Assembly (NCBI GenBank): GCA_007922305.1 | Contig: ML677329.1 | Span: 958,271 to 1,022,270, forward strand | Direction of reading: 5' to 3' | DNA: 64,000 bases | DNA from: Dermatemys mawii | Taxonomy: Eukaryota > Chordata > Testudines > Dermatemydidae | Shown here: piece after piece, positions 23,652 through 35,539 of the stretch | Layout of the letters: each line of letters starts with the position of its first letter | Numbering within the stretch: the first letter of the stretch is position 1 | Translations under genes and position numbers: made by a program | The notes under the pieces: model-generated | What the model saw: only the letters and a program-made list of their open reading frames with translations | The model's database searches: none | Told to the model about the DNA's origin: nothing

Positions 23652-23943
23652 AGGCTTTGTTTACATTAGCACTTTTAACAGTAAAACTTTTGTCAGTGGT
23701 GTGAAAAAACACACCTCTGACTGACAAGTTTCACCAACAAAAGGGCTGGTGCAGACAGTTCTATGTTGGCAGGAGTCACTCTACTGCTGACATAGTTACC
23801 ACCACTTGTTGGGGGTGGTTTAATTATGACGGCAGGAGAGTTCTCTCCTGCCGGCAAAGAGCAGCTACACTGGAGACCTTATAGCAGTGCAGCTGCAATG
23901 ATACAGCTTTGCCTCAATAAGGTCTGTAGTATACACATAACCT
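23652..23943. mobile_element. Non-autonomous DNA transposon (MITE), about 292 bp
   Basis: The element begins 'aggctttgtttacat' and ends 'gtatacacataacct', imperfect terminal inverted repeats. It contains several nested inverted words, such as 'agtaaaacttttgtcag' against 'ctgacaagtttcacc' and 'ggcaggagagttctctcctg'. I recognise it as a high-copy turtle miniature element. There is no coding sequence. A target duplication could not be fixed, so the superfamily stays open. Confidence 0.7.
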
Positions 23944-24117
23944 GAGATTATCACTGCTGCTTCTCAGATGTGTACTGCAGTCATTTTTTCCCCTAGGAGG
24001 CAAACGTATCCTGTTGAAATTACTACAGGTTTTAGAGGTTTTTTCATTTGGCAGTAGTCTAGGGTTTGGGGCAGGGCTGCTTTTTGATTATGTATTACTT
24101 TGTCACTTACACATAAG

Positions 24118-24427
24118 GTTGACATGGTTGTTAAGGCATTGAAATGAAACTTTGGTAATCTGGATTCAGTTCCTGGTTCTGCTACAGATTTACTGTGTAT
24201 TCTTGGACAAATAACTTAATCTGTTTCCCCCCCATCAGTTCCTCAGTTTCCTCATTTGTAAAATCAGAATAATACTCCCTTTCTCTAACCTTTTATAAAA
24301 GTCTCATCTACTTAGATTGTACATTCTTTGAGGGAAGGGACTCTATATGTTTGTAGAGTGACTAGCACAATGGGACCACAGTATCAGCTGGGACTATAGA
24401 TGCAACTGTAATACAAATAATAATAAA
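24118..24427 (+). repeat. MIR-type SINE, nearly full length
   Basis: This is the best preserved SINE in the window. The tRNA-like head reads 'tggttgttaaggcattg' (A-box-like) and 'cagttcctggttctgct' (B-box position, decayed). The core follows with 'acaaataacttaatctg', 'cctcagtttcctcatttg' and 'taaaatcagaataata'. The tail is 'agtgactagcacaatgggac', and the element closes with 'aataataataaa'. The polymerase III boxes are too decayed for a functional tRNA gene. Confidence 0.8.
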
Positions 24428-24712
24428 ATACACATACAGAAATTCCTAAAGGCTCTATAGGTTTAAAATTCCTAAAATATTACATGAAGCAGAAGTTCTG
24501 GATAAACAAGATCTCCCTTTATCAGTCTCTCAAATCCTTGTGTTATGCATTATTCAGGACAGCACAATTTCTGATGTGCCCAGTTCTCTTGGGAACTTCC
24601 TCTGAATGTCATATTTACAGACTAGAACTAAAGTATATTGAAATAGGTACCAAGACTGGGGAGCTAAATGCTATAGTGGGTTAATGCATTAACCTTTCAC
24701 ATCTGAAGTCCT

Positions 24713-24786
24713 GGGGTGAAATCCTGGTCCTATTGAAGTCAATGGCTAAACTCTCATTGACTTCAATAGGGCCAGGATTTCACCCC
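24713..24786. repeat. Near-perfect hairpin foldback element
   Basis: Two 32-nt arms (24713-24744 and 24755-24786) are inverted copies with a single mismatch and a 10-nt loop. Each arm contains 'ggggtgaaatcctgg' and 'attgaagtcaatg', words shared by many degenerate copies in this window (for example 36706-36775, 41135-41220). It is a palindromic MITE. As RNA it would form a long stem, so a small-RNA source is conceivable but unproven. Confidence 0.8.
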
Positions 24787-24789
24787 TGA

Positions 24790-25705
24790 GGTCCAAGTCT
24801 GGCTTTAATGGCTTAGGTCACAATTGAAATGATTGTGGTGTGTCAGTCAAGTCCACTGTGGATGTTTGTCCACATAACATTAAGACACCAAATTATCTGC
24901 CCCAACTTGGTGAATGTGGCATGGCCGTGTCTGTTCTGGGCCTGGAATAGTAGGGAGGTTGTTGCATTAATGGAAATTGAGGTGCTCTAACAGTGCTGAG
25001 AGGAGAAGCTTGCTCTGTAGCATTCAGTGCTCTGCCTGGCTTTAGACAATCCATTCAGCTTTTCATTCTGCCACTTCAGAGCTAACTAAATTAGAGCACA
25101 TGAAAATTCATTCCCCTCTCCTTCCCTCCCAAAATTTAAATGCGCACAACTACTAGAGTTTTAAAAGACTTATTATTAGACTGAGCACAAAGTAGAAAAA
25201 TATGATGTTTTATTACTTTGGGATATTTGATCAAGGACCTTAAAATAAACTTAACATTGATACCCTAATTTGTCTGAAACTGCAGTAAATAAAGCTCAGA
25301 AAATAGTGAGTGTCATATATCTAGCTCTAAAGTTTAAAACAATCCTTAGAGAACATTAAAAACATTCAAGAACTTTTATATTTAAGTACACCATGACATC
25401 AATCCAGCAAAGACAGGATCTGAATCAGTGAAAATGTCCTTTTGCTTGGTGATAATTCAGTGCAATTTTGGTACAGATCTCTAGTGGAAGAACCAGAATT
25501 AAGTGCATTTTTATAATTTTAAATAAAAATAAGGACATTTATTGACATTACATACATGCATTGTCCCAGATTGTTCATTTCCTCCACCTGTGGGAGTGAG
25601 GGTAAGGCTAGCATGGTGAAAAGTGATCCCTCTGTCTGAATGACCAAAATCTGCTCTTTTCTAAATTTGATCTTGGTTTTGTAAGCTGCTTTGGGAACCT
25701 TAAAG
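24790..25705. other. Unique sequence, no gene seen
   Basis: No exon, RNA gene or recognised repeat. Confidence 0.5.
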
Positions 25706-25706
25706 A

Positions 25707-25728
25707 TGAAAGGCACACACACACACAC
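25707..25728. repeat. (CA)n microsatellite at a CR1 boundary
   Basis: A CA run of about nine units lies immediately upstream of the CR1 fragment starting at 25729. It may have grown from the insertion junction. Confidence 0.85.
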
Positions 25729-26038
25729 ACTCAACCTGTGGAACTCCTTACCTGAGGAGGCTGTGAAGGCTAGGACTATAACAGGGTTTAAAAGAGAACT
25801 GGATAAATTCATGGAAGCTAAGTCCATTAATGGCTGTTAGCCAGGATGGGTAAGAAATGGTGTCCCTAGCCTCTGTTTGTCCGAGGGGGGTGATGGATGG
25901 CAGGAGAGAGATTGCTTGATCATTACCTGTTAGATTCACTCACTCCAGGGCACCCGGCATTGGCCACTGTCGGTAGACAGGATACCAGGCTAGATTGAGC
26001 TTTGTTCTGACCCAGTACGGCCTTTCTTATGTTCTTAT
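25729..26038 (+). mobile_element. CR1 LINE 3' end
   Basis: The fragment starts in the last codons of ORF2 ('gtggaactccttacctg', translating to the conserved end 'VELLT/WNSLP'-like region) and continues through 'ataacagggtttaaaagaga' and 'tggataaattcatgga'. The 3' untranslated part includes 'cattggccactgtcggtaga'. It ends with 'ttctgacccagtacggcc' and 'tttcttatgttctta'. It is similar to the end of the copy at 16405-17793 and less decayed. The 5' part is absent. Confidence 0.9.
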
Positions 26039-26039
26039 A

Positions 26040-26570
26040 TAAGCTTATTTACTTTACACCAAAGCCAAGATAATCCATGCATTTTGTTTACTATGGTCTC
26101 TAGTAATGTGCATTATGGAGAACTGTTTTCCCCTCACATGCATACTTACTTGTAAATATCTGGCTATTTAAACTGACAGTGAGCTGATATCTTTCTCTGA
26201 GACATTTTTGCTAGTTATAAAAGGATTTCTTTGCCTTAGGTTCTTCAACCAGCGTATGCCAAAGGCCTTGACATAAACAATTACTTGATGGATGCTGCAC
26301 ATGAATCAGTCCTTCTGTAACCCCTCTGTCAGATACCAGTAGCCATAATAAAAGCCAGGTTCAAGACGATGCCCATTAGGTCTTTTTATGATAGATACAA
26401 AGTTTGATTTGAAGCCCTACCGAGAACTGTAGTCACCCTTCTGATTCTTGGAAAGTAAACTCCCTGCTGAGCTTCATTGGTATATGGATTTCCCTTTCAC
26501 AACCAATAATTTGGGTAACCGGGAAACACAAATCAATTTTATTGGGAGAAAACAAACTCTAGAAACTATA
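26040..26570. other. AT-rich unique sequence, no gene seen
   Basis: No feature recognised. Confidence 0.5.
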
Positions 26571-26574
26571 GGTG

Positions 26575-26760
26575 GAAAAAGACATACTAGGCCAATTCGC
26601 ATATGTTCATGCCAGTGTAAGACTGTTTCTTATAATATATTGTCCAATCTAGTTGTAAATGATTCAAGAAATGGGCTTCCACCACTTCTCTTGGATGAAT
26701 GTTCCACAGCCTAACACAAATTAACTTCAAATATCCAGATACCTCAGGAGACATCAGAAA
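26575..26760 (-). mobile_element. Degenerate CR1-like fragment, antisense
   Basis: The words 'attgtccaatctagttgtaa', 'aatgggcttccaccacttct' and 'gttccacagcctaacac' resemble the reverse complement of CR1-family 3' region DNA seen in turtles. It is strongly decayed, and boundaries and family are uncertain. Confidence 0.45.
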
Positions 26761-27520
26761 TATTTGAAGAATCAGAAGGTTCACATAATCAGGAGCTTCA
26801 GGCTTGTATAGGTGCTCCTCAACTTTACAGAAGAGGAATTGCACAGGAGTTCTGCAGGCCTGCAGCCCCAGAGATATTATAGGTTAACCTGGACTCTGGT
26901 TAATCAGATTCATTAGTAGATCTCACAAAAAGGACATCTCTTCTGCTAGTCAACCTAATATTTAACTGTGCTTAGGTTCATATCATTTTTCTGAGCTACA
27001 CTCCTTGAACCACACTAAAAAAATCCTCTTTCTTTGTTGGTGTTCACAACTTGCAGTTTCATGAAAGAAGTTACAATTCAGTTTGGTGATTGTTTGGCTT
27101 TTTCATACATGTTTATTGCTTTTAATCTATATGATATAATAGTCCTTCCAGTCTTTTGCTCCTCCACTCAAAGTCCATACAATTTGCCATCTTCTTTCAG
27201 GAACTGAAGTGTATCCGGAATTGAACACCATAGTCCTTTGCCTTATTACTTTTTTTTTTTTGTTATTGGAGAAGTTATGGGTATCCATATTATCACACAG
27301 AATACATTGGTAAGACTGTAAGTTCATTAGCTCTTTGGTATGACTGGGAAAACTCTTAAATCCATATATTGCTGCCCTGCCACAATTCCTATTTGTATCA
27401 GTCTCTCCAAGGATCAATGTGGCCTTTGAGTTAGTAAGTTAGATGCACTTAAAATAATTCATCCACTGATATAAAGAGTATTTATAAAATTATTTCTTTG
27501 AAAAACCAACATGATAATAA
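26761..27520. other. Unique sequence, no gene seen
   Basis: No exon or repeat recognised. A T homopolymer lies at about 27250-27260. Confidence 0.45.
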
Positions 27521-27524
27521 TTAA

Positions 27525-27695
27525 ACTTTCCATTTATATAGCACTATTTAGGATCTCTAAGTGACTTAGAAATAATTTGAATCAAGCCTCAGATCACCCA
27601 AATCATCATGCACACTTTGCACAGATAAATTGCACAATGAATCCATAGTAGAGGTGAGAATAGGAGCCCAGAGTCCTGACTCCCAGGCCATTCTT
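27525..27695 (-). repeat. MIR-type SINE, antisense
   Basis: Reading on the plus strand, the tail part comes first ('tccatttatatagcactatt'), then a decayed core, then the reverse of the tRNA-like region ('gagcccagagtcctgactcc', 'caggcc'). The order is the mirror of the plus-strand copy at 24118-24427. It is non-functional. Confidence 0.6.
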
Positions 27696-27699
27696 TAAC

Positions 27700-29393
27700 A
27701 TATGGAACTAGTTTTCACTTACATCTCCACACTGGAATAGACACTGGCAAAGGGACCCCAATCACTGGTGAAAAGTTGTCTGGAGTGGTTGCAGGGGAAG
27801 CTGTGGTAGTACAAAGCAGCCATCTCATCCCTTGTGCCAAAGGGTATAGTATAGGGTCAATATTGCCCAAAATATAGAGGAAGGAGGTATGGGTTGGGTA
27901 GCTAGAGGAGTGTGCTGATTCAGCATCTTCTTGAAGCATCTAATATGAAGCTGCATCTGCACCAGGAGTTAAAGAGATTTCACTCCCACCCCCTCCTCCC
28001 AGCAAATGACCTGAAGGAAAGTTGTAATGTAAACAGCTTTTCCTCCCTTGGGGTAAATACCACTCCACTTCTGTTTTGCTCACTAGTTTTAGGGAGGTTT
28101 AATTTACATCTTCCCATGCCAGCTTCAGTGAGTCTGGCCCATTCTCTATGCATCTAATTTATGGTATGACTTTAGCATTATTACTGATGTCAAACACAGA
28201 GAAGCATAATCTAATGAACATAAAATTATTGGCACAGTAGCTGGAAAGACTTTTAATGCTCATTATAAATCTATTTATTTTTAAATTAGTTTTAAAACTC
28301 CTCACCCAGGGGTAAGGGGACTCTAGGTTTATTGCATTCCAAAAGGAAAATGAGCACTTTGGATGAAGTGCCTCTTAGTCACTCCCCTAACCCTCCAAAT
28401 GAAAAAAAAAAAAAAAGATTATAAAGAATCTTGCTCTGATCTGTGTTTGTGGTCTACTTCTAGCATACAAGTGACTCTTACTGTCTGTGATTTTCTTGCC
28501 AAGTGGAGGAAGTGAGTTGTGTAATACCCAGAGGAATGAATGGAGTATATCTGACGCAGAAAAGGTTGGGAAAGGGGAGGGTGGATGGTGGATAAGATAG
28601 GATTTAGGACATAGTAGTGGTTAGGTAGGTAAGGGTATGTGGGGTGAGGGTTGATATTTGTGCTCACATATTAAGCACTGGGGATTGAGACCATTAGATG
28701 GAGGGAAATTCGATGGTATGTGGCTTGTTTTATGCAAGTTCTTTCTTTCTGTTCTCCTATCCAAAACTGCAGCCCATTGTCCAGAAGCAGAAAATTTAAC
28801 GTATCACTAAAGCTCGTAACTTACTCCCAAGGAAAATAAAATGAAAATTATGGAATTTAGGGAGTCCATCAGATCAGAGAAATCCCTTTTAATGCACATC
28901 ACTTACTCTCCCAAGCCCATACAATTTACAAACTAAGCCAGAAGTAGCTATAAAGGCCAGTATAGCTCCACCCTACAGGCTATGCAAGCCCTCTCCAGCA
29001 CTGACATTCTCTATTATGGTTCACAGACTTAACATTTTGCTTGCTCCACTGAAGTCCTCTTTGACTTCTCCTCTCTCTCCTTCTTCCCCACAGACAAACT
29101 ATGGCCATGTCCTGTTGCTACTTCCCCTAAAACAGTAAGTGCTGATAGTGACCAGAATGTACATAAAGCCCTCAGGCAGCCTTCACTCCACTCCGACATT
29201 TTTGAAGAACTATCATCTAAAATATTAGCAAATATCCATGGAGCCCACCACAAGCAGCTGGAATCCATTTCTTCATTGGGAGGTGCAGAGTGGTCACAAA
29301 GATTCCCCTTGTTTTATTATATATAACTACAGAGAAAAATATGAGGGTCCCTTACAGAACTGTTTTAGTGACTCTCTCCAAAATCTCAGCGCT
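27700..29393. other. Unique sequence with an A homopolymer, no gene seen
   Basis: A poly(A) run lies around 28401-28415. The remainder has only chance reading frames. Confidence 0.45.
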
Positions 29394-29401
29394 GGCCATG
29401 G

Positions 29402-29723
29402 CAGGGCTAGCCTTAGGGAAAATAGTGATCTGAATGAGCTTTCTTTGGTGCCCATTAAGTACTGCTCCCTGAGCAGTCGGCGGTCGCTCAGCAGGCAGAG
29501 TGGCACCAAGTGGAGCGGTGGTGGAGTTGCAGTTATGTTACCAGGAGGGCAGAGAGGGGATGGGTAGGAAACACCTGGTTCCCACACTGCATCCCCCTCT
29601 ATTCTGCCACTCTGTCTCCTGGGTGGGCACAGGCTTTCTGTAGCCTCTTGGCCATGGCACCCCCACTCCAACCACAGCACCTTGGGCAGTCACCCATTTT
29701 GCCCACATGTAAGGCTGGCCCTG
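29402..29723. mobile_element. Probable hAT-like non-autonomous element
   Basis: The termini 'cagggctagccttaggg' and 'taaggctggccctg' are imperfect inverted repeats starting with CAGGG, as in hAT transposons. The interior is GC-rich and holds several chance open frames on both strands without domains. The flanking 8-mers ('ggccatgg' and 'ggactaag') do not form a clean duplication. The call therefore rests on the termini only. Confidence 0.5.
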
Positions 29724-30587
29724 GGACTAAGGGTGTGATTTGCTGTGGACAGGAATCCCTTATATTTGGGGGAGGCTGAAAAGAATTGTTTTCCAGTCAC
29801 ACCCCAAAAAGCCAGGGCTCCTCTGGTGCCAACCCAGCTGACTTTTTCTTGTATGATATAATTCCCCTGTATACCTCTTACTGTCAATTGCATATTCCTC
29901 ATATTTAACAGTATGAAAATGGTATTTTCCATTACCTAGATTTCTTTAGAACATAACCCTACATTTGGAAAACTCTTAACCAGCAGTCTAGAGTTATACA
30001 ATTTCCTGGTTTAGAGACACAGTTTTGAATTTTGCGAGGAGTTCCTTGCTTGGAAATGTCCATGCTGAATTAGCTGCTGAATCATTCCCATTACCTTTCT
30101 TTGTTCTATGCACTGCTGTCACAGTAACTGAAGTACTCCAATATTTTGCTTAGGAACAGACAAGGCTAGGAGCAAGCACAATGTGAGTTAATCTTCCATC
30201 CTCATTTACGTCAAAAAGTCAGAGAGATTTTCATCTGTTTTAAAAAGGAAACCCTGATTTTGCAAATTCTTGGTTTCTTGATATTTCAAATATATTCCCT
30301 TTGCACATTTATTTAAAAAACAAAAAACAAAACAAAAATCAAATAAACACCAGAAGAATAGATTCCTCCCATCCTTCAGTAGCAGCAGTGGAAATCATGT
30401 TGAAAATGATATGCTGGACTTTTAAACACTCTGGGGCCTGAAAGATGCTCCAGAAGTTACCAATCTAGGGAAATTTTCCACTCCTATGTGAGAAGAGGAT
30501 CTCTCTGGCAAAACAATCTGAGGTTTTTCACTAGCTCCATATAATGGAAAAGCATTTCCAAATCTACTGTTGCAGGACAAGGTCTGG
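29724..30587. other. Unique sequence, no gene seen
   Basis: No exon or repeat recognised. An A-rich tract lies near 30313-30340. Confidence 0.45.
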
Positions 30588-30595
30588 GTCTCAAG

Positions 30596-30719
30596 TAGGG
30601 TGACCAGATGTCCTAATTTTAGAGAGACAGTCCCGATTTTTAGGTCTTTTTCTTATATAGGCTCCTATTACCCCCCACCTCCTGTCCCAATTTTTCACAT
30701 TTGCTGTTTGGTCACTCTA
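30596..30719. mobile_element. hAT-like MITE, 124 bp, with 8-bp target duplication
   Basis: The element starts 'tagggtgaccagatgtcc' and ends 'tttggtcactcta', imperfect inverted termini. It is bracketed by a perfect 8-bp duplication, 'gtctcaag', at 30588-30595 and 30720-30727. An 8-bp duplication with a (T/C)AGGG-type terminus is the signature of the hAT superfamily. The interior repeats 'cccaattttt'-like words and codes for nothing. I recognise this as a common turtle miniature element. Confidence 0.85.
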
Positions 30720-30727
30720 GTCTCAAG

Positions 30728-33700
30728 ACATATAGTTCATTGTCATCTAAAGATACTGGGGCTTGAGGGACCTCCTGCAAAGGCTAGAGATGGTGCAATA
30801 AAGCCAGCCAGCTGCCTCTGAAGATCCAAGAGAAGAGGGATAAGGATAAAAAGCAACCAGAACCTACTCCTTCAGAAAATTGCTTCAGATAAGCTGGGAG
30901 AGGGGCCAGGCTCTTGTCTGAGAAGGGGGAAAAAAGAAAGCTGCTAGGTGTTTTTGCACAAAGGCTGGGAACATCTGTCTCAGGAGTAGAAGAGAAAGCA
31001 GATACATCTTTCTTCTCTTATCTCCCTTTGTCCCAAAGTTGGGAAAAAAGACATAGTAACTCAACCCTCAGGACTGTATCAGTGAGAAGGAGCAGATAGG
31101 CACTCCTGCTCCTCCAGCTCTGATCTGTATAGTAAAGGCAGATATAGAAAATTAACCAATCAGACTGGAATTAACCATCAAATATTCTTGATATTTAGGA
31201 TAGATAAGATATTTATTCTTGATAAATAGGATAATTTTCTAATCTGTGCCATATTTAAGGGCCATCAAAACTCTCCTTAGATGTGAATCTCCTTAACAGT
31301 TGATCAGTGAAGGGCATATTTAAATGTCCATCAATTTTCTGCTGTCTGCGCCAATCTATTCAATGATGTATGGCTGTCCCTTTGAAATCCTGTTGGTGCT
31401 CAGTAATATTCCGGAGGAAGTCCCTAAACTAATTCAGCAGAAAAAGGTTTGCCTTTGAGATGTCTCCTTAAAAATCTCCACCTCTCCTCCTTCTTACCCA
31501 TATTGTTTCAAATGACACATTTAACTCTATGCTTTATTGTTATATACACAGTATATTCTGAAAAATATTTAGATGTTCTAGCAAGTGTTCTTCATAAAAG
31601 TCTGTTTGCCCAGTGAAAGGCTATCTCCCTTCTTGTTTATGGTTACAGGAAAATGTTTGTGTTTTAATGGGAAATTAGCAGAATAGGTCCCCCAAGTTCC
31701 TCACCATTTCCTGCAGCAAACATGCAGAGCATCAAAGGCTAAGTGGTAAAAATTGGGTGGGAGCTCCTTGTAAATTTGTTGGCAGAACACCAATTCCCCT
31801 AGTGGATTGTGAGCTAAATAGACTGGGACAGCGAAGTGGATGCCTCCTGCATGGAACCTTCGTTTGAAGATGCTGTTAAAATAGCAGCTGGCAATGGTGG
31901 TTTCTGATGTGATAGAAATGGGATGAGAGTACATTTATTTAACTTTAGTTTTTATTATTTTTCTGATTGGGCCAGCACCTCGGGTCCCTCTGGGCAGAAG
32001 TGCTAAAAGCTAATCAGACAAATAAAGTGAATGTCCAAATTTAGAAAACAATTAACTGGTCAAAACACATAGCCGCTGATTCCCCTCAACAATTTAAATT
32101 CCATCTGTAGAACATCATAGACCAAACGCTGTGATTAAAATTTATGTTCAGTTCTTAAACATTTTTAAAGGGTTACATTTCCACAAGAAACTAAGTATTT
32201 TGTACATGTTTTTTCTGACTGCATTAAGATTGCATTGATAACAAAATGCCCAATCCTGCTTCCAATGAAGTCAATAGCAAAATGTTCCTGGATTTTCATG
32301 GAAGAGGCATCAAGCTATCTGGGTAAGCAGCAAAACAACAACAAACAACATCTGGTAAAAATCAGACTGAATCTAATGATTCTTTTACCCATAGACAAAA
32401 AGGGTCACTTTGTCCTTATCCCTTTTTATAAGGGAAATTAACACAAAATTTTAAGTATGTGAACTTTTGAACTTTGGGAAATATTTTGCTTTTTTCCAGC
32501 CATACACAAAAAAGTCATAAAAATACCTTTAAACTTCATTTTTTAAAACTTTGATAGCTGGATACATATTGTTCATTGACTAAGTACTTAGGTTGGGTGG
32601 TATTTGAAGCAAATGCATTTGTACCAGTGGAAAATTCATTTGTGGACTAAACAAAGGTCTTTTTTAACTGCCTCCGCTAAGAATATTTGTTCATAAGTGG
32701 CCAAATCCTGTTTTCTGCACACTGACAAAAGTAACACCTGCTGAGCGCAGGAGTGCATTGGGCGCAGATTTGGGAAAAGATTCCTCTCTTTGGCTGTTCA
32801 GCACTATCTTAGCTGGGACGAAATTCCCAAAACGTATTCCTACTTCAGGAAGAAGATATAAGCCTAAATACCAAGTGGGAGTGATCTTGATTCTGCAGTG
32901 AGGAACTAGGTCAGAATGAGATTATAGACCAATGCAAAGCAGATCAGAAGACTGTGACTCCACAATACCTGCGTAATCAAGACCATCTCTTCAGATCTTT
33001 GGCATACCATCTTTTCTCTCGATTGTAGTTACCTTTGCAAATTTGTTTTCCAAAAATCACATCAAAGTTCTGAAAAAGAGGGAGTGGAAGAGGAGGGAGG
33101 GAGAGAGAATAACCTAGGTAACAAGTGCATCGTGGACTTCTGATGTTGTGCTTGGCAGATGAGACAGAGGGTTCGACAGCTGGTATTAAAGCCTAAGACA
33201 GAGCCTCTTTTGCTTAGGTTAAGCTTTTTCATCACTATGGCTTGGTCATGGATTTTATTCTTGATCTGTTTGTTGATTATGTGGTTTAATCATATTAGAG
33301 TTTTCTTTCTGACCTTTTGGAAAAGTTTCAGAGGCAAATGTAGTCCTCTCTATAGTTCAACCAGTTTTTCTACCATGACATATTAATTCTTTAATCCCAT
33401 AACTATGCACTTACCAAAAGTTATTTTTCATCCAGATGTTTTGAGTGTTTTATAATAACTGGTTTAATTTACTGTAGTTCTTCTATAAAACTGAGCATCT
33501 TGGCAGATGTAATGTGCTATCAGTTTTTACTTAGTTCAGAGAAAAAGAACATACCAATAAATTATATGTTTCTTTAGACCAGACAATAAATCCATTACTT
33601 CATAACCTGATATTTAGAGCTGTCATACAAAGATGTGACACTTACACAATACATTGAGATGTTGATTCATACTTGGCTACTATTAATTTCTGTTTGTGCT

Positions 33701-33830
33701 TTAATTGTAAAAAATTTTCAAGTATCCTGCTCCTCAAGTAGTTCCACTGAAGTCACTGCAGTTGCTCACACAGAACAGTACTACTTGTGACTTTAGACAT
33801 CTCTTTAGTCACATCCTACATAATACTGCA
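30728..33830. other. AT-rich unique sequence, no gene seen
   Basis: No exon or RNA gene was recognised. A half-copy of the foldback family of 24713-24786 lies at about 32252-32292 ('tccaatgaagtcaatagc'). A purine-rich run lies at about 33080-33108. Confidence 0.45.
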
Positions 33831-33837
33831 CTATTTG

Positions 33838-34328
33838 TACAAAATATGCTTTGTGAGGTATATGAAAACGAATAATATTATTAACCAGTATAATATGCGT
33901 GTTAATGTTCTATAAGAAGTTATGAATTTCCTCTCTATAATATTGTTAGACCATGTTTAATGCCAGACAACTAGCTTAAGTAAAGGTAATAAACAGGCTT
34001 GCCCTAGACAAAGGAATGTGAGTTTACCTGTATTTACATATTAGCAGTAAACAAACCCATCAAGCTAAACTGGTGGGGACTAGCCAGATACTGAACTCAA
34101 GAAACAGAAAATTAACTCCAGAGAGACATAGGAGACTAAATCCCCAGGCAGCCTTCCTGATTTACGAGACAAAGATTATCCCTTTGGGAAAAAAACAGTG
34201 AGACACTTCATCTTTATCCTTCATCTCAGGAGACAAAGAAACCAAGTGATTTGATCAGTGTGATGGGTCCTGGCCAGGCTGGCCAGTTAAAAGCTGGAAA
34301 GGAGACTGTGTAAAATAAACCATCTTGA
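33838..34328 (+). mobile_element. Probable LTR-like retroelement remnant
   Basis: The run 'gtaatgttctataagaagtt'-like text (near 33903-33925), 'tagaccatgtttaatgcc' and 'aggcttgccctagacaaag' recalls LTR-type repeats of turtles. An AATAAA signal lies at about 34314-34319, near the end of the block. No TG...CA termini or target duplication could be set, so class and limits are tentative. It ends where the PIF-Harbinger fragment begins. Confidence 0.4.
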
Positions 34329-34334
34329 CAAAGA

Positions 34335-34925
34335 CACTTGCTGTGGCTACACTTGCAGATGTAGAGCACCGGGAATTAAACCAGCTCTTGGAAACAGCAG
34401 CAGGGAAAGCACTGCCATGTGTTCACACTGTCAGCTGCAAGCACAGTGGTGTTGCCATATTCATGGCACTTGCAGTGGTATTTGGAGTGGTGCATTATGG
34501 GCAGCTATCCCACAGAGGACCTCTTCCCATTCTGGTGCTGAGGCTTATGGGAAGGGGGTGTGGGACATCCTGGGTCCTGCCCCAATGCTCCAGGATGCAT
34601 CACTTTGCATCCCAGCAATATCCGTGTTTCTGTCCACATTTGGCACCATCTTTCAGTGGTTTTTGTACTGCATGCTCAGTCTTCCATTTCAGTCTGCGGC
34701 AACAGATCCTGAACTGCTGAGGAATATGCTGATGGGTGTCACTAGAATGTCACAAATTGCAGTCGAGTTACTCATTAAGCTACAAAGTGACAGTGAGGAG
34801 TCTGATGTTGATGTCGACACGCATAATGCATACAATACAAGATTGCTTGTGGCATTCAAGGGCATGCTCACCATCATAGAATGCCACTTTGGGCTTGGGA
34901 AACAAGCACTGAGTGGTGTACATTT
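34335..34925 (+). mobile_element. PIF-Harbinger transposon, 5' fragment
   Basis: The DNA text ('gtggtgcattatgggcagct', 'ggcaccatctttc', 'gctgatgggtgtcac') is what I know as the region upstream of and at the start of the HARBI1-like nuclease gene of turtle Harbinger elements. A translated stretch in frame from 34417 contains LLRNMLMGV, VELLIKLQSDSEESD and TRLLVAFKGMLT, matching the N-terminal acidic region of that protein. The copy stops near 34925 before any DDE nuclease residues, so it is a non-functional 5' remnant of about 590 bp. The inverted terminal repeat partner is absent. Confidence 0.7.
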
Positions 34926-35535
34926 ACCCTTCCCTCCCCTCAAAACTGACAGTATCTGGAGTTATTCATATTACCTTTTTAAAAAGATTATTTTTATAGG
35001 ATCTTTTTGACACACACTGGCTAAAAATAGGGAGATTGAATGGTCAAAATGCCTTTTACAAGTCTCATTTCCACACACGCTCTTTGTAACAGAAACACAC
35101 CAACATTTCTTATTCTATTTCCAGAGTCCAGACCCCAACACTACAGAATTGCAGAACTGGAAAAATATTTTTGGTTTCAACAAGTGTCACTTGTGGCTTG
35201 AGTACAGGAGAGATGTCCTGGATATCATACAATGATCACATTTTTCCAGCTTTAATGTGAGGCCCATTTATATATAATATATTAATGGTGGATGCTAGTG
35301 GATTATGAGTTAAATAAAACTCTTCAAGCAATTTTTTTGGAATTGCTAAAACAAAAAAGCAAAGAAAGAACAACAAACAAAAAACAAACAAAAATCACAA
35401 AATTATTCTTCTTTACAGAAAGTCGGACATTTTGTTCCATAACAGTTGTTCTTTTTCCTAACTTCTTACACACAAAATCCAGCACGTCCCTATTTCTCAG
35501 CTTTGACTTATTCTTTACAACAATGACTAATTAAT
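34926..35535. other. AT-rich unique sequence, no gene seen
   Basis: Contains an A/C-rich tract near 35345-35400. No feature recognised. Confidence 0.45.
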
Positions 35536-35539
35536 CCTT

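Noticed and set aside
24118..24200. tRNA gene
   Set aside because: The A-box-like and B-box-like words belong to the head of a MIR-type SINE. No cloverleaf can be formed.
34417..35010. 197-codon frame as a host gene
   Set aside because: Its recognisable part is the N-terminal region of a Harbinger element protein. It runs into unrelated AT-rich DNA before any catalytic domain.
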